NCBI GenBank assembly: GCA_937921525.1
Contig: CAKZUM010000236.1
Coordinates: 1-10,230 of the forward strand
Reading direction: 5' to 3'
DNA: 10,230 bases
Source of the DNA: an uncultured Saprospiraceae bacterium
GTDB lineage: Bacteria; Bacteroidota; Bacteroidia; Chitinophagales; Saprospiraceae
Numbering within the stretch: position 1 is the stretch's first letter; each line of letters begins with the position of its first letter. Shown piece after piece: positions 1 through 6,279 of this stretch. Below the pieces are notes generated by a model. It ran no database searches and was not told the DNA's origin. It saw nothing but the letters and a program-made list of their open reading frames with translations. The translations under genes and the position numbers were made by a program.

Positions 1-1281
1 CTCAATACTTAAATCCAAGAAATTGATGAATTCAAAATTGGTTCTAAAACCATTTACTTCAAAGCCATAATTTACTTCGCTGCTATTTCCGAAATAAGTA
101 AAATTCAATCCTGCTGTAAAACTAGTGATCCCACTTGTACGAGGTTTATCATCAGATTCTACTAAGCCTACTTGATAATCTGAAAAAGAAAAATTGCCGC
201 CTATAATTGCAGCAGATCCATTGGGTACTAAACTAAATCGAAGTCCAGCACCAGAGGTAGTCCAATCTAAAGTAGCCAAATTCGCATAGTCCACTTGGTC
301 TTGAAAGTTAAAACCAAACAAGTCAATCTTACTTCCATTCCCACCCACAAAGGAAAGCTTTCCGTATAAATCGGTAAAACTAAAAGGTAAACCTAAGCTG
401 TCATTCTCTACTGCATAAGGATATAAATTTGGAGAAGTCTGGTCGATATAAGAATGTTTTCCCGTTACCAAAAAAGAAACACTACTTCCATTGTCAGGAT
501 CAAGCGGCACGATTGGCCCTTCTAACAAAACATTAGCTTGAAAGGGATTCGCCCCCACTACTCCACCAAAACGTTTCTTATCCCCTTCTCTAGTTTTTAG
601 GTCTACCACCGCTGATATACGTCCTCCATATTCCGCATTAAATCCCCCCGTCAATACATCAACCGAACGAATGGTTTCTGTTTCAAAAACAGAAAATAAT
701 CCTAAAGAATGAAAAGGATTGTAGATGGTCATTCCATCCAATAAAATTTTATTTTGCACGGGTGAACCGCCTCTTATATACAACTGTCCGCCCTGATCTC
801 CTGTAGAAATAATCCCCGGTAAAACAGGTAGGTACTGCGCAATATCCGACTGCCCGCCAATAGAAGGCATCGCCGTAATTTGTTTGGGCGTGACAGTTAG
901 TGTAGACACTTGCACTTCCGTTCTTGCTGTTTCCTTTTTGGCAGATATATTAACTGTTCCTAACTGCACACTATTCGTAGTCAGGTATAATCTCAAGTAA
1001 TTAATTCGATCTGCTTCTACGATAATATTTTGAGTTAAACTATCATATCCTATATAGGTAGATAACAATTCATATTCTCCTACTGGAACGTTTGCTAAAG
1101 TGAAAAAGCCATCTAAGTCAGTCGTTGTTCCTAAGCTCGTACCAGCTAATTGGATCGTACCATACAGTACAGGTTCTCCTGTTTCTTTATCGAAAACATT
1201 CCCTCTTACTGTCCCTGTTTGGGCGAGTAACTGAAGACTCCATAAACACAAAAGGAGTAGGTATAAAATACGTAATAGCAT
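1..1281 (-). CDS. TonB-dependent outer-membrane receptor, N-terminal part (partial)
   Basis: Reading the minus strand from the ATG at 1281 gives 427 codons open to the window edge, so the C-terminal beta-barrel is mostly missing. Residues 1-20 form a signal peptide: Arg-4, a long Leu-rich core, then LLA before Gln-21. Residues 23-105 fit a carboxypeptidase-regulatory-like beta-sandwich (GTVRGNVFDKETGEPV, then TTDLDGFFTLANVPVGEY), the usual N-terminal extension of Bacteroidota receptors. Residues about 125-232 are the plug domain, with QLYIRGGSPVQNKILLDG, DVLTGGFNAEYGGRISAVVD and related motifs. The rest begins the barrel, with alternating aromatic strands. Such receptors import large substrates using TonB energy. 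No SusD partner, metal motif or other substrate clue is visible. An in-frame stop lies 21 bases upstream of the ATG, which fixes the start. Family assignment is firm; the substrate is unknown. Confidence 0.93.
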   Translation of the reverse strand, partial: MLLRILYLLLLCLWSLQLLAQTGTVRGNVFDKETGEPVLYGTIQLAGTSLGTTTDLDGFFTLANVPVGEYELLSTYIGYDSLTQNIIVEADRINYLRLYLTTNSVQLGTVNISAKKETARTEVQVSTLTVTPKQITAMPSIGGQSDIAQYLPVLPGIISTGDQGGQLYIRGGSPVQNKILLDGMTIYNPFHSLGLFSVFETETIRSVDVLTGGFNAEYGGRISAVVDLKTREGDKKRFGGVVGANPFQANVLLEGPIVPLDPDNGSSVSFLVTGKHSYIDQTSPNLYPYAVENDSLGLPFSFTDLYGKLSFVGGNGSKIDLFGFNFQDQVDYANLATLDWTTSGAGLRFSLVPNGSAAIIGGNFSFSDYQVGLVESDDKPRTSGITSFTAGLNFTYFGNSSEVNYGFEVNGFRTNFEFINFLDLSIE

Positions 1282-1309
1282 ATATTTATTTAAGTACGTT
1301 TACTAACCA

Positions 1310-1317
1310 CAAAACTA
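1310..1317 (-). promoter_or_regulatory. Candidate -7 promoter element for the TonB receptor gene
   Basis: The minus strand reads TAGTTTTG, an exact match to the Bacteroidota -7 consensus TAnnTTTG. It would start a transcript with a leader of roughly 20 bases before the ATG at 1281. I see no good -33 TTG at the expected distance, so this is a tentative call. It lies downstream of the long hairpin at 1326-1397, which would separate this gene's transcription from the acyltransferase gene. Confidence 0.35.
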
Positions 1318-1325
1318 GGGTTGTG

Positions 1326-1397
1326 TTTTACCACATAGATACATAGATCACATAGCATACGTCCTACTATGTGACCTATGTACCTATGTGGTAAAAA
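1326..1397. repeat. Long intergenic inverted repeat, possible terminator of the acyltransferase gene
   Basis: Arms of about 30 bases (1326-1355 and 1367-1397) flank an 11-base centre. They differ at only two positions, and in minus-strand RNA both of those become G-U pairs, so the stem is essentially continuous in that direction. Each arm is itself built from repeats of ACATAGAT. The element begins about 30 bases after the acyltransferase stop codon on the minus strand and precedes the candidate promoter of the receptor gene, a position that suits a transcription end. The classic terminal T run is lacking, so it may instead be a repeat-family element or an RNA-protecting stem. Confidence 0.75.
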
Positions 1398-1427
1398 ATA
1401 TCTATGAGGTAATCAAATATCCTCTCC

Positions 1428-3152
1428 TTAAAAATCAACAAAAGCAAGCACCTCCGAATGAGCATTTAAAAAGCTTCCCCAATCCACCATCTTCTCCAAG
1501 TCATAATGATCGAGTCGGTTATGATAATAATATACCAATTTAAAAGATTCACTGACTACATTTCCAGCCTTATTATATTTCAGCGGTTGTTGCGCATGAA
1601 AGGCCCCTAATAATCGAATGCCTTCTTCGACTAACTTTTCCGTTTCCCAAGAGATTTCATCCGACAGTCGAATATTCCCTTCTGCTTCTAGTTTTTTTAA
1701 TTGCACCACAAGACTAGCCATAGCATCCTCCACCATCTTGATCGGGTATTCAAAATCTTCTGAAGGTAAACGCAGTAAACCATAAATATCTAAATCTGCA
1801 TTTTGTTTTTTCAATAAATTAAATACTGTAAATGCAATCGCATGACTACACAATACGACATTATCTTTATGAAAACGTTCGATAATGCGCTCTCCTAAAA
1901 TCTTGGTATATTCTCTTTCTCTTTGTGCATTTTTGGCAACTACCCCATCCGTCAAAAAATAATCCTTTATATCTAGTTGTTTATTAAATCGGTCATAGCT
2001 ATTGCCTTCCCCATCTACAAAATTGCCAAGAACATCCAAGGGCTTACCGAAGGATAGTCTAATTTCTGAACTTTGCGAAAAGTAATTCCAAGCAAACTTT
2101 AAAGAGCTGCGTAAACTTTGAGAGCCATCTTTCGTTTTATGATAATGCTCTTTACCCGTTCTCCTCAAATGCTCATCTATTAAATAAGGCGCTTCTAAAA
2201 CAAAATGGTAGCCGATAATGACAGGGACTATAAAGACTTTCCCCGCTGCCCCTTTTTCTGAAATAGATCGTTGGGCTTGCACGGCTGTACCCAATAAGCC
2301 CATCTTTACTTTTTGCTCCAACTCTCCTGATCTGGAACGTGTCCCTCCTGCATAAATTAAATTACTTACCCCTCGCTCTATAGACAACTTAGAAACCGTC
2401 TTAAGTGTCTCCAAATAAATAGCATTTTTCTTTCTCCTATCCACTCTATAACAACCTAGGCGGTTCATGAAATAGGCAGTATAGCCGGTATTGTAAAGGT
2501 TCAAGCCAGCAGCGAATGATGGAAAAGGAATACCTGCTATTTGATCCATTCCGTATCCAACAATGAAAGAATCCAGATTACTAAAATGGGTAGGCACCAA
2601 TACTACGGTTCCCTTTTTGGACAGGCTTCTCACTTTCTCTACTTCCCCGTCTACTAAAAGGCTTTCGTATACTCGATGCTTGGCACTATATATTCTTCTT
2701 AAATTCCTACTCGCTGCCGTATTTAATAGTCGATTCAAAAAGACGGTAGTAAACTTTCTAGCAAATTCTAAAGTCTTTGGTTTAAACGTACCAACAATCT
2801 CTTCTGCATAGCGCAATACAATGGTGTGTAGTAATTCCTTGTTCACTGGATCTGCCTCCGCCTTTTCCTTATCCAAAGATCGTTTGACCAATTTCTTTTG
2901 AATTTTATTCCAAAAAGACTTTTCATCAGGCGGATCTATTTTCCAAGGCTCTTGCTTTATTCGAATACGTTCGTCATAGATCGCTTTGGCGATAACTCCA
3001 CTAATATCGTTTTTGTTAAGTTTTAATAAGCGATCTCTAGCCTCCTTCGTCACATCATCTACGAACTCCGTTCTGTTATCGCTTATTTTAAAAAGCGGCC
3101 ACTCTTCCATATTTGGAAAGACATGTGGTGGTATTTTTATTTTTTCTTTCAT
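1428..3152 (-). CDS. PlsB-like glycerol-3-phosphate acyltransferase
   Basis: A 574-residue protein with the ordered acyltransferase motifs of the PlsB/PlsC superfamily: HFSNLD at 189-194 (the catalytic HX4D), GCYRVDRR at 233-240, YAGGTRSRSGE at 267-277 (glycerol-phosphate contact) and FIVPVIIGYHFVLEAP at 307-322. The long helical N-terminal section before the HX4D box and the roughly 250-residue C-terminal part (including YYHNRLDHYDL near 542-552) resemble PlsB rather than the short PlsC. It is shorter than E. coli PlsB (about 800 residues). The expected reaction is transfer of an acyl chain to glycerol-3-phosphate or a related acceptor at the inner membrane. The frame stays open to a TTG at 3218, but I chose the ATG at 3152 because a promoter-like sequence overlaps the longer form. 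It is transcribed divergently from the TetR gene, which may control it. The family is clear; the exact acceptor and acyl donor are not. Confidence 0.88.
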   Translation of the reverse strand: MKEKIKIPPHVFPNMEEWPLFKISDNRTEFVDDVTKEARDRLLKLNKNDISGVIAKAIYDERIRIKQEPWKIDPPDEKSFWNKIQKKLVKRSLDKEKAEADPVNKELLHTIVLRYAEEIVGTFKPKTLEFARKFTTVFLNRLLNTAASRNLRRIYSAKHRVYESLLVDGEVEKVRSLSKKGTVVLVPTHFSNLDSFIVGYGMDQIAGIPFPSFAAGLNLYNTGYTAYFMNRLGCYRVDRRKKNAIYLETLKTVSKLSIERGVSNLIYAGGTRSRSGELEQKVKMGLLGTAVQAQRSISEKGAAGKVFIVPVIIGYHFVLEAPYLIDEHLRRTGKEHYHKTKDGSQSLRSSLKFAWNYFSQSSEIRLSFGKPLDVLGNFVDGEGNSYDRFNKQLDIKDYFLTDGVVAKNAQREREYTKILGERIIERFHKDNVVLCSHAIAFTVFNLLKKQNADLDIYGLLRLPSEDFEYPIKMVEDAMASLVVQLKKLEAEGNIRLSDEISWETEKLVEEGIRLLGAFHAQQPLKYNKAGNVVSESFKLVYYYHNRLDHYDLEKMVDWGSFLNAHSEVLAFVDF

Positions 3153-3190
3153 GCTACTATTTATATTAGTCCGAACGAACGCATCAAAGC

Positions 3191-3218
3191 CAAAAATACA
3201 ATCATTTCTCCCAACCAA
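3191..3218 (-). promoter_or_regulatory. Candidate Bacteroidota promoter for the acyltransferase gene
   Basis: On the minus strand TTG (3216-3218) is followed after 17 bases by TATTTTTG (3191-3198), matching the Bacteroidota -33 and -7 elements. Transcription would begin near 3184, leaving a leader of about 30 bases before the ATG at 3152. This supports the ATG over the upstream in-frame TTG. It was called by eye only. Confidence 0.4.
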
Positions 3219-3296
3219 TGAATGTTCTCTGTCTTTTTACTGTCTAATACGTGCGAATTTTTAAAATATAGAAGAAACGCCTTTACAATAGCCTAA

Positions 3297-3310
3297 TACT
3301 GGTCAGTAAT
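3297..3310. promoter_or_regulatory. Candidate TetR operator, copy 1
   Basis: TACTGGTCAGTAAT holds a small dyad (TACTG and CAGTA around GT). It matches 12 of 14 bases with the sequence at 3349-3362, whose start lies 52 bases further on, close to five helical turns. Repeated dyads between a TetR gene and its divergent neighbour are typical of TetR-family operators. Binding is inferred. Confidence 0.4.
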
Positions 3311-3311
3311 T

Positions 3312-3334
3312 AAATTTTCCTTTTAGGAAAATTT
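3312..3334. repeat. Perfect 9-bp-arm inverted repeat in the divergent control region
   Basis: AAATTTTCC (3312-3320) and GGAAAATTT (3326-3334) are perfect reverse complements around the loop TTTTA. It lies between the two candidate operator copies. It could be a further protein-binding site or a weak hairpin in the leader of the TetR gene; the sequence does not decide. Confidence 0.5.
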
Positions 3335-3348
3335 CACAAATATTATTT

Positions 3349-3382
3349 TACTATTCAGTAATAATAATTTACTTTTGGTAAA
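3349..3382. promoter_or_regulatory. Candidate TetR operators, copies 2 and 3, overlapping a possible -7 element
   Basis: Copy 2 is TACTATTCAGTAAT (3349-3362), inside the dyad TTACT/AGTAA. Directly after it, 3368-3382 reads TTTAC-TTTTG-GTAAA, a perfect 5-bp-arm dyad of similar composition. TACTTTTG at 3370-3377 matches the Bacteroidota -7 consensus TAnnTTTG and lies just 7 bases before the TetR ATG, so a transcript from it would be almost leaderless. No -33 TTG is seen at the right distance. If the regulator binds here it would cover its own promoter, meaning autorepression. Confidence 0.38.
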
Positions 3383-3384
3383 AT

Positions 3385-4035
3385 ATGAAGACAAAGGAAA
3401 GAATATTATCTATTGCCTTGACCTTATTCAATAAGTATGGTTTTGGCTCCGTGACTATGAAGCAAATAGCGGATGAAATGCTCGTGGATCGTAGAAACTT
3501 GACCTATCATTTCAATAAAGAGACCCTACTAGAAACCATTGCGAATCAAATGTGGGGCAAATTGGATGCGGAACGTAAAAAACGAAGAGATTTTCCTTCT
3601 TTTGAAAATCTAGATAGCGAAACCAAGATGTATTATGCTTTCCAGAAAGAATACGCCTTCATTTTTAATGACATCAAAGTCATTCAACATCCCGTTTTAA
3701 AAGATAAGTTTAAACAATTAGCTAAAACATCTATTCAAGATAATGAAGCTGCTATCGCCTTTGCGATCAAACTAGGCAATATACGCCCCGAACCATTTAA
3801 AGGAGCGTATCATAATCTTTGTTTATCAGTTTGGGCCTTATCTATGTTTTGGGTACCACAGCAGGCTATTCGGCAAGAATATGATCCAGAAGAACTAAGG
3901 CGAGTCATGTGGAGTTTGATCTTACCCCATTTTACAGAAAAAGGCATTCAATCTTTTAAGGATTTCTTTGGTGAAGCGTTTTTTGATACCATAGGAAAGC
4001 CTTTTGATGTGGATGTGAATATGGCGTTTTTTTAA
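3385..4035 (+). CDS. TetR/AcrR-family transcriptional regulator
   Basis: A 216-residue protein, the normal size for the family. Residues 4-55 form the DNA-binding domain: ERILSIALTLFNKYGF (helix 1), VTMKQIADEM (helix 2), then the recognition helix VDRRNLTYHFNKETLLETI. The remaining roughly 155 residues are a helical ligand-binding and dimer domain rich in Trp, Phe and Tyr (for example LSVWALSMFW), suiting a hydrophobic ligand, but no specific effector can be read from it. It lies divergent from the acyltransferase gene and 154 bases upstream of the acyl-CoA dehydrogenase gene on the same strand. TetR-family repressors of lipid metabolism often sense acyl-CoA, so control of either neighbour is plausible. 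The repeated dyads just upstream are candidate operators. The ATG is preceded by AT-rich DNA without a Shine-Dalgarno sequence. Confidence 0.9.
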   Translation: MKTKERILSIALTLFNKYGFGSVTMKQIADEMLVDRRNLTYHFNKETLLETIANQMWGKLDAERKKRRDFPSFENLDSETKMYYAFQKEYAFIFNDIKVIQHPVLKDKFKQLAKTSIQDNEAAIAFAIKLGNIRPEPFKGAYHNLCLSVWALSMFWVPQQAIRQEYDPEELRRVMWSLILPHFTEKGIQSFKDFFGEAFFDTIGKPFDVDVNMAFF

Positions 4036-4063
4036 AAATTAATTAATGTAACAACGAAATTTG

Positions 4064-4091
4064 GTGGCTGACATTTGCAAAGTGGCTGACA
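4064..4091. repeat. Short direct repeat GTGGCTGACA, two copies
   Basis: GTGGCTGACA occurs at 4064-4073 and again at 4082-4091, an 18-base period, with TTTGCAAA between the copies. It lies between the TetR stop and the long hairpin upstream of the acyl-CoA dehydrogenase gene. It may be a binding site or part of a dispersed intergenic repeat. Confidence 0.5.
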
Positions 4092-4105
4092 CCTATTGAA
4101 TCTAG

Positions 4106-4176
4106 GATTGTCGAGGTTTGTAACCTCGATACTATACGATTATCATACTACATCGAGATTACAAACCTCGACGATC
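4106..4176. repeat. Long intergenic inverted repeat just before the acyl-CoA dehydrogenase gene
   Basis: Two 25-base arms (4106-4130 and 4152-4176) are reverse complements except at two positions, around a 21-base centre. The left arm contains its own smaller dyad, TCGAGGTT and AACCTCGA around TGT, so the element is a nested palindrome like REP or bacterial interspersed repeats. Its end lies only 13 bases before the ATG at 4190. It would therefore fold in the messenger leader if transcription starts upstream, or separate the TetR gene from the dehydrogenase gene as a terminator. No T run follows it. Confidence 0.75.
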
Positions 4177-4189
4177 TAAACTCACAATC

Positions 4190-5404
4190 ATGTATAAAAA
4201 TATCAAATTAAAAAGAACGATCTACGCGACCGAAGAACACCAAATGTTCCAAGAAGTAGTTCAAGAATATATCAAAAAGCACGTCTTGCCACATAGAGAA
4301 AAATGGGAAGAACAAGGCTACTGTGATAAAGCTGCTTGGTTAGAAGCTGGAAAATTAGGCTTATTAAATCTGACGAGTGCGCCAGAATATGGTGGCGGTG
4401 GTTTAGATTTTTCTTTTAGTGCTTTAATGATAGAAGAAGCCTCTAGAATGGGCTTGGTCGCTCCAGGTTTTTCTATGCACTCTGACATTGTGGCAGTTTA
4501 TATAGAGACCTATGGAACGGAAGATTTGAAGCAACGATACTTGCCTAAAATGGCTACAGGTGAATGTATTGGTTCACTTGGAATGAGTGAGCCAAGTACG
4601 GGTAGTGATGTACAAGCGATCAAAAGTAATGCGGTGGATGCAGGAGATCATTGGGTATTGAATGGCTCTAAGACATTCATTACGATTGGCTATACTTCTG
4701 ACTTCACGATTGTGGCTTGCAAGACTCGTCCAGGTACGCCACAAGAGGGAATTAGCTTATTAGTAGTCGATGCGAATACCGAAGGTTTTTCAAAAGGCAA
4801 GCCGTTCAAAAAAATTGGATTAAAAGAGAGTGATACTTGTGAGTTATTTTTTGAGGATGTAAAAGTACCTAAGGAAAATCTGATTGGCGAGGAAGGAAAG
4901 GGCTTCATCTATATGATGAAAGAATTGCCAAGAGAACGGATGACTATTGCTTTACAATCCATAGGGGCAATGGAAGGAGCGATTGAAGATACGATAGAAT
5001 ATACGCAAGAACGAACGGCATTTAAACAACCAATTGCTGGTTTCCAAAACACGCAATTTAAATTGGCAGAGTTGGCAACGCAACTACAAATTCAGCAAGT
5101 ATTTGTAGACCGATGTGTGGAACTTTTAAACGAGCATCAGTTGACACCCGAAACGGCCTCTATGGCAAAATATGCCACTACAGAAATGGAGGGGAAGGTG
5201 ACAGATGAATGTCTACAATTATTTGGTGGCTATGGATTTATTTGGGAATACCCTATTGCACGACGCTATGCGAATGCAAGGGTAACCCGTATCTATGGCG
5301 GAACAAATGAAATTATGAAAGTGATGATTGCTCGGAAGTTGTTTGCAAAGTTGACGCAGCAGATGAAGGAAATGCGGAAGAAGCGGAGAATGGCGGCGGT
5401 TTAA
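4190..5404 (+). CDS. Acyl-CoA dehydrogenase, long-chain/isovaleryl type
   Basis: A 404-residue flavoprotein of normal length. It has the N-terminal helical domain (about 10-125), a central beta domain with the FAD/substrate motif SLGMSEPSTGSD at 129-140 and WVLNGSKTFITIG at 155-167, and the C-terminal helical domain with LFGGYGFIWEYPIARRY at 344-360 and RIYGGTNEIMK at 367-377. It forms the 2,3-double bond of an acyl-CoA and passes electrons to electron-transfer flavoprotein. The usual medium-chain catalytic Glu position (YEGT) is Gly-370 here. Glu-249 in KELPRERM matches the alternative catalytic base of the long-chain and isovaleryl-CoA enzymes, so the protein should be active. Nearby carboxylase subunits favour a branched substrate such as isovaleryl-CoA or citronellyl-CoA, but the sequence around RIYGGTNEIMK is most like long-chain enzymes. 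It ends in a basic tail (MRKKRRMAAV). Substrate is unresolved. Confidence 0.93.
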   Translation: MYKNIKLKRTIYATEEHQMFQEVVQEYIKKHVLPHREKWEEQGYCDKAAWLEAGKLGLLNLTSAPEYGGGGLDFSFSALMIEEASRMGLVAPGFSMHSDIVAVYIETYGTEDLKQRYLPKMATGECIGSLGMSEPSTGSDVQAIKSNAVDAGDHWVLNGSKTFITIGYTSDFTIVACKTRPGTPQEGISLLVVDANTEGFSKGKPFKKIGLKESDTCELFFEDVKVPKENLIGEEGKGFIYMMKELPRERMTIALQSIGAMEGAIEDTIEYTQERTAFKQPIAGFQNTQFKLAELATQLQIQQVFVDRCVELLNEHQLTPETASMAKYATTEMEGKVTDECLQLFGGYGFIWEYPIARRYANARVTRIYGGTNEIMKVMIARKLFAKLTQQMKEMRKKRRMAAV

Positions 5405-5429
5405 AGAATCGATTTTCAGAAATATAAAA

Positions 5430-5463
5430 TCAGATAGGATAGCTTTAAAACTATCCTATCTGA
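5430..5463 (-). terminator. Terminator-like hairpin between convergent genes
   Basis: A perfect 13-base-pair stem (5430-5442 with 5451-5463) has an 8-base loop. On the minus strand it starts 16 bases after the Uma2 stop codon and is followed by ATTTTATATTT, a fair T-rich tail, so it fits an intrinsic terminator for the Uma2 gene. It also lies 25 bases after the dehydrogenase stop on the plus strand and could act both ways, though the plus-strand tail (AATAACG) is poor. Confidence 0.72.
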
Positions 5464-5479
5464 ATAACGCTAAGAGTAT

Positions 5480-6073
5480 CTACTTCATAATAGATTTCAA
5501 GGCTTTAATATTTATTTTCTTATCAAAAATAGCATCCATATTAATTTTAAAACCTTTAATTACTTTACTTTCAACAATCTCTCCAGATTGGTGAATTTTT
5601 GGAGGAAAATATTTGGTACTTTCTTTAGGCAATAAGTATTGTTCTAGTCGCTTCTTTACAGGATCAATAATCCAGTATTCTGGAATACCATGCATTGCGT
5701 AGTCATCCCTTTTTACAGTCCGATCATATTTCGCTGTTTTGGGAGATAAAATTTCAGCTATAAAATCTGGCTCAGGAAAAAGAACTTGATCTTCATTAAA
5801 TGTAGCCACTTTTTCAGAAGAAAAGAACACAATATCTGGTTCATAGTCATTTCGAGTCAATGAAATCATTACTTTTTCAAAACCAATTGATCCTAACTCA
5901 TTAAGATCAATATAGGCACTAAGCAATCTTGAAAGCAAGGTATTTGCATCCCAGTGACGTTTTTTGACAGGCGAATGAACAACCACTTCACCATTGATAA
6001 ATTCTGCTTTAACTTCTTCGGTAACCCATTTGTAGAATTCTTTACGGCGTCTGGTTTCTTCTTTTATAGCCAT
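5480..6073 (-). CDS. Uma2 family (DUF820) PD-(D/E)XK nuclease-fold protein
   Basis: A 197-residue protein, typical for the Uma2 family. Ordered motifs are EFINGEVVVHSPV at 24-36 (family form ELIDGEIV), YEPDIVFF at 77-84 with the metal-binding Pro-Asp, DFIAEILSPKTAKYDRTVKR at 103-122 with Glu-107 and downstream lysines, and the signature GIPEYWIIDP at 129-138. The fold is that of restriction-like nucleases and the key acidic residues are kept, but no cellular role is settled for the family, which is abundant as single genes in cyanobacteria and Bacteroidota. I chose the ATG at 6073; a TTG two codons upstream is possible. It stands alone on the opposite strand between the acyl-CoA dehydrogenase and carboxyltransferase genes, so it is unlikely to belong to their pathway and may be an insertion. 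Confidence 0.88.
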   Translation of the reverse strand: MAIKEETRRRKEFYKWVTEEVKAEFINGEVVVHSPVKKRHWDANTLLSRLLSAYIDLNELGSIGFEKVMISLTRNDYEPDIVFFSSEKVATFNEDQVLFPEPDFIAEILSPKTAKYDRTVKRDDYAMHGIPEYWIIDPVKKRLEQYLLPKESTKYFPPKIHQSGEIVESKVIKGFKINMDAIFDKKINIKALKSIMK

Positions 6074-6108
6074 TTGCAAATGCTTGAGTTGGATTAGTGC
6101 ATCCGATC

Positions 6109-6234
6109 TTTTTTAGAAGAGAGAATAGAGAAGCGAGAACAGAGATAGATTTCGTTTACATTCAACGAAATTTCGTTAGCATTTAAACGGAATCTATCTC
6201 TGCTCTCTACTCTCGCTTCTCTATTCTTAAAAAA
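6109..6234. repeat. 126-bp complex intergenic inverted repeat with purine-rich arms
   Basis: Arms at 6109-6158 and 6184-6234 are reverse complements over about 50 bases, apart from one transition and two gaps of about six bases inside GAGA-type tracts. Well-matched blocks are AGAATAGAGAAGCGAGA and CAGAGATAGATT plus CGTTTA. One arm is therefore purine-rich and the other pyrimidine-rich. The centre contains a perfect 14-base palindrome, AACGAAATTTCGTT (6164-6177). The element fills most of the divergent gap between the Uma2 gene and the carboxyltransferase gene, where promoters for both would be expected. I found no consensus promoter in this gap. Confidence 0.8.
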
Positions 6235-6279
6235 TTAGTTTATTCAAATTTACTCTAAAATACCGACATTTCAAAAATA

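Noticed and set aside
1125..1346. Plus-strand open frame of 73 codons over the receptor start
   Set aside because: It is antisense to the receptor signal peptide and regulatory domain and runs into the long inverted repeat; it has no recognisable features.
3153..3218. Extension of the acyltransferase by 22 residues using a TTG start
   Set aside because: A -33/-7-like promoter (3191-3218) overlaps this stretch and the ATG at 3152 starts a normal-looking N-terminus, so the longer form would require transcription from further upstream.
2563..3264. Two plus-strand open frames of 82 and 92 codons opposite the acyltransferase gene
   Set aside because: They lie antisense to a gene with clear protein motifs, and their translations show no family features.
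4690..4908. Minus-strand open frame inside the acyl-CoA dehydrogenase gene
   Set aside because: It is fully covered by a conserved gene on the other strand, with no motif of its own; the same holds for the antisense frames at 6393-6602 and 8674-8901.
1326..6234. CRISPR array or insertion sequence as an explanation of the repeats
   Set aside because: There are no regularly spaced identical repeats, no spacers, no transposase gene, and no target-site duplications that I can see around the palindromes.
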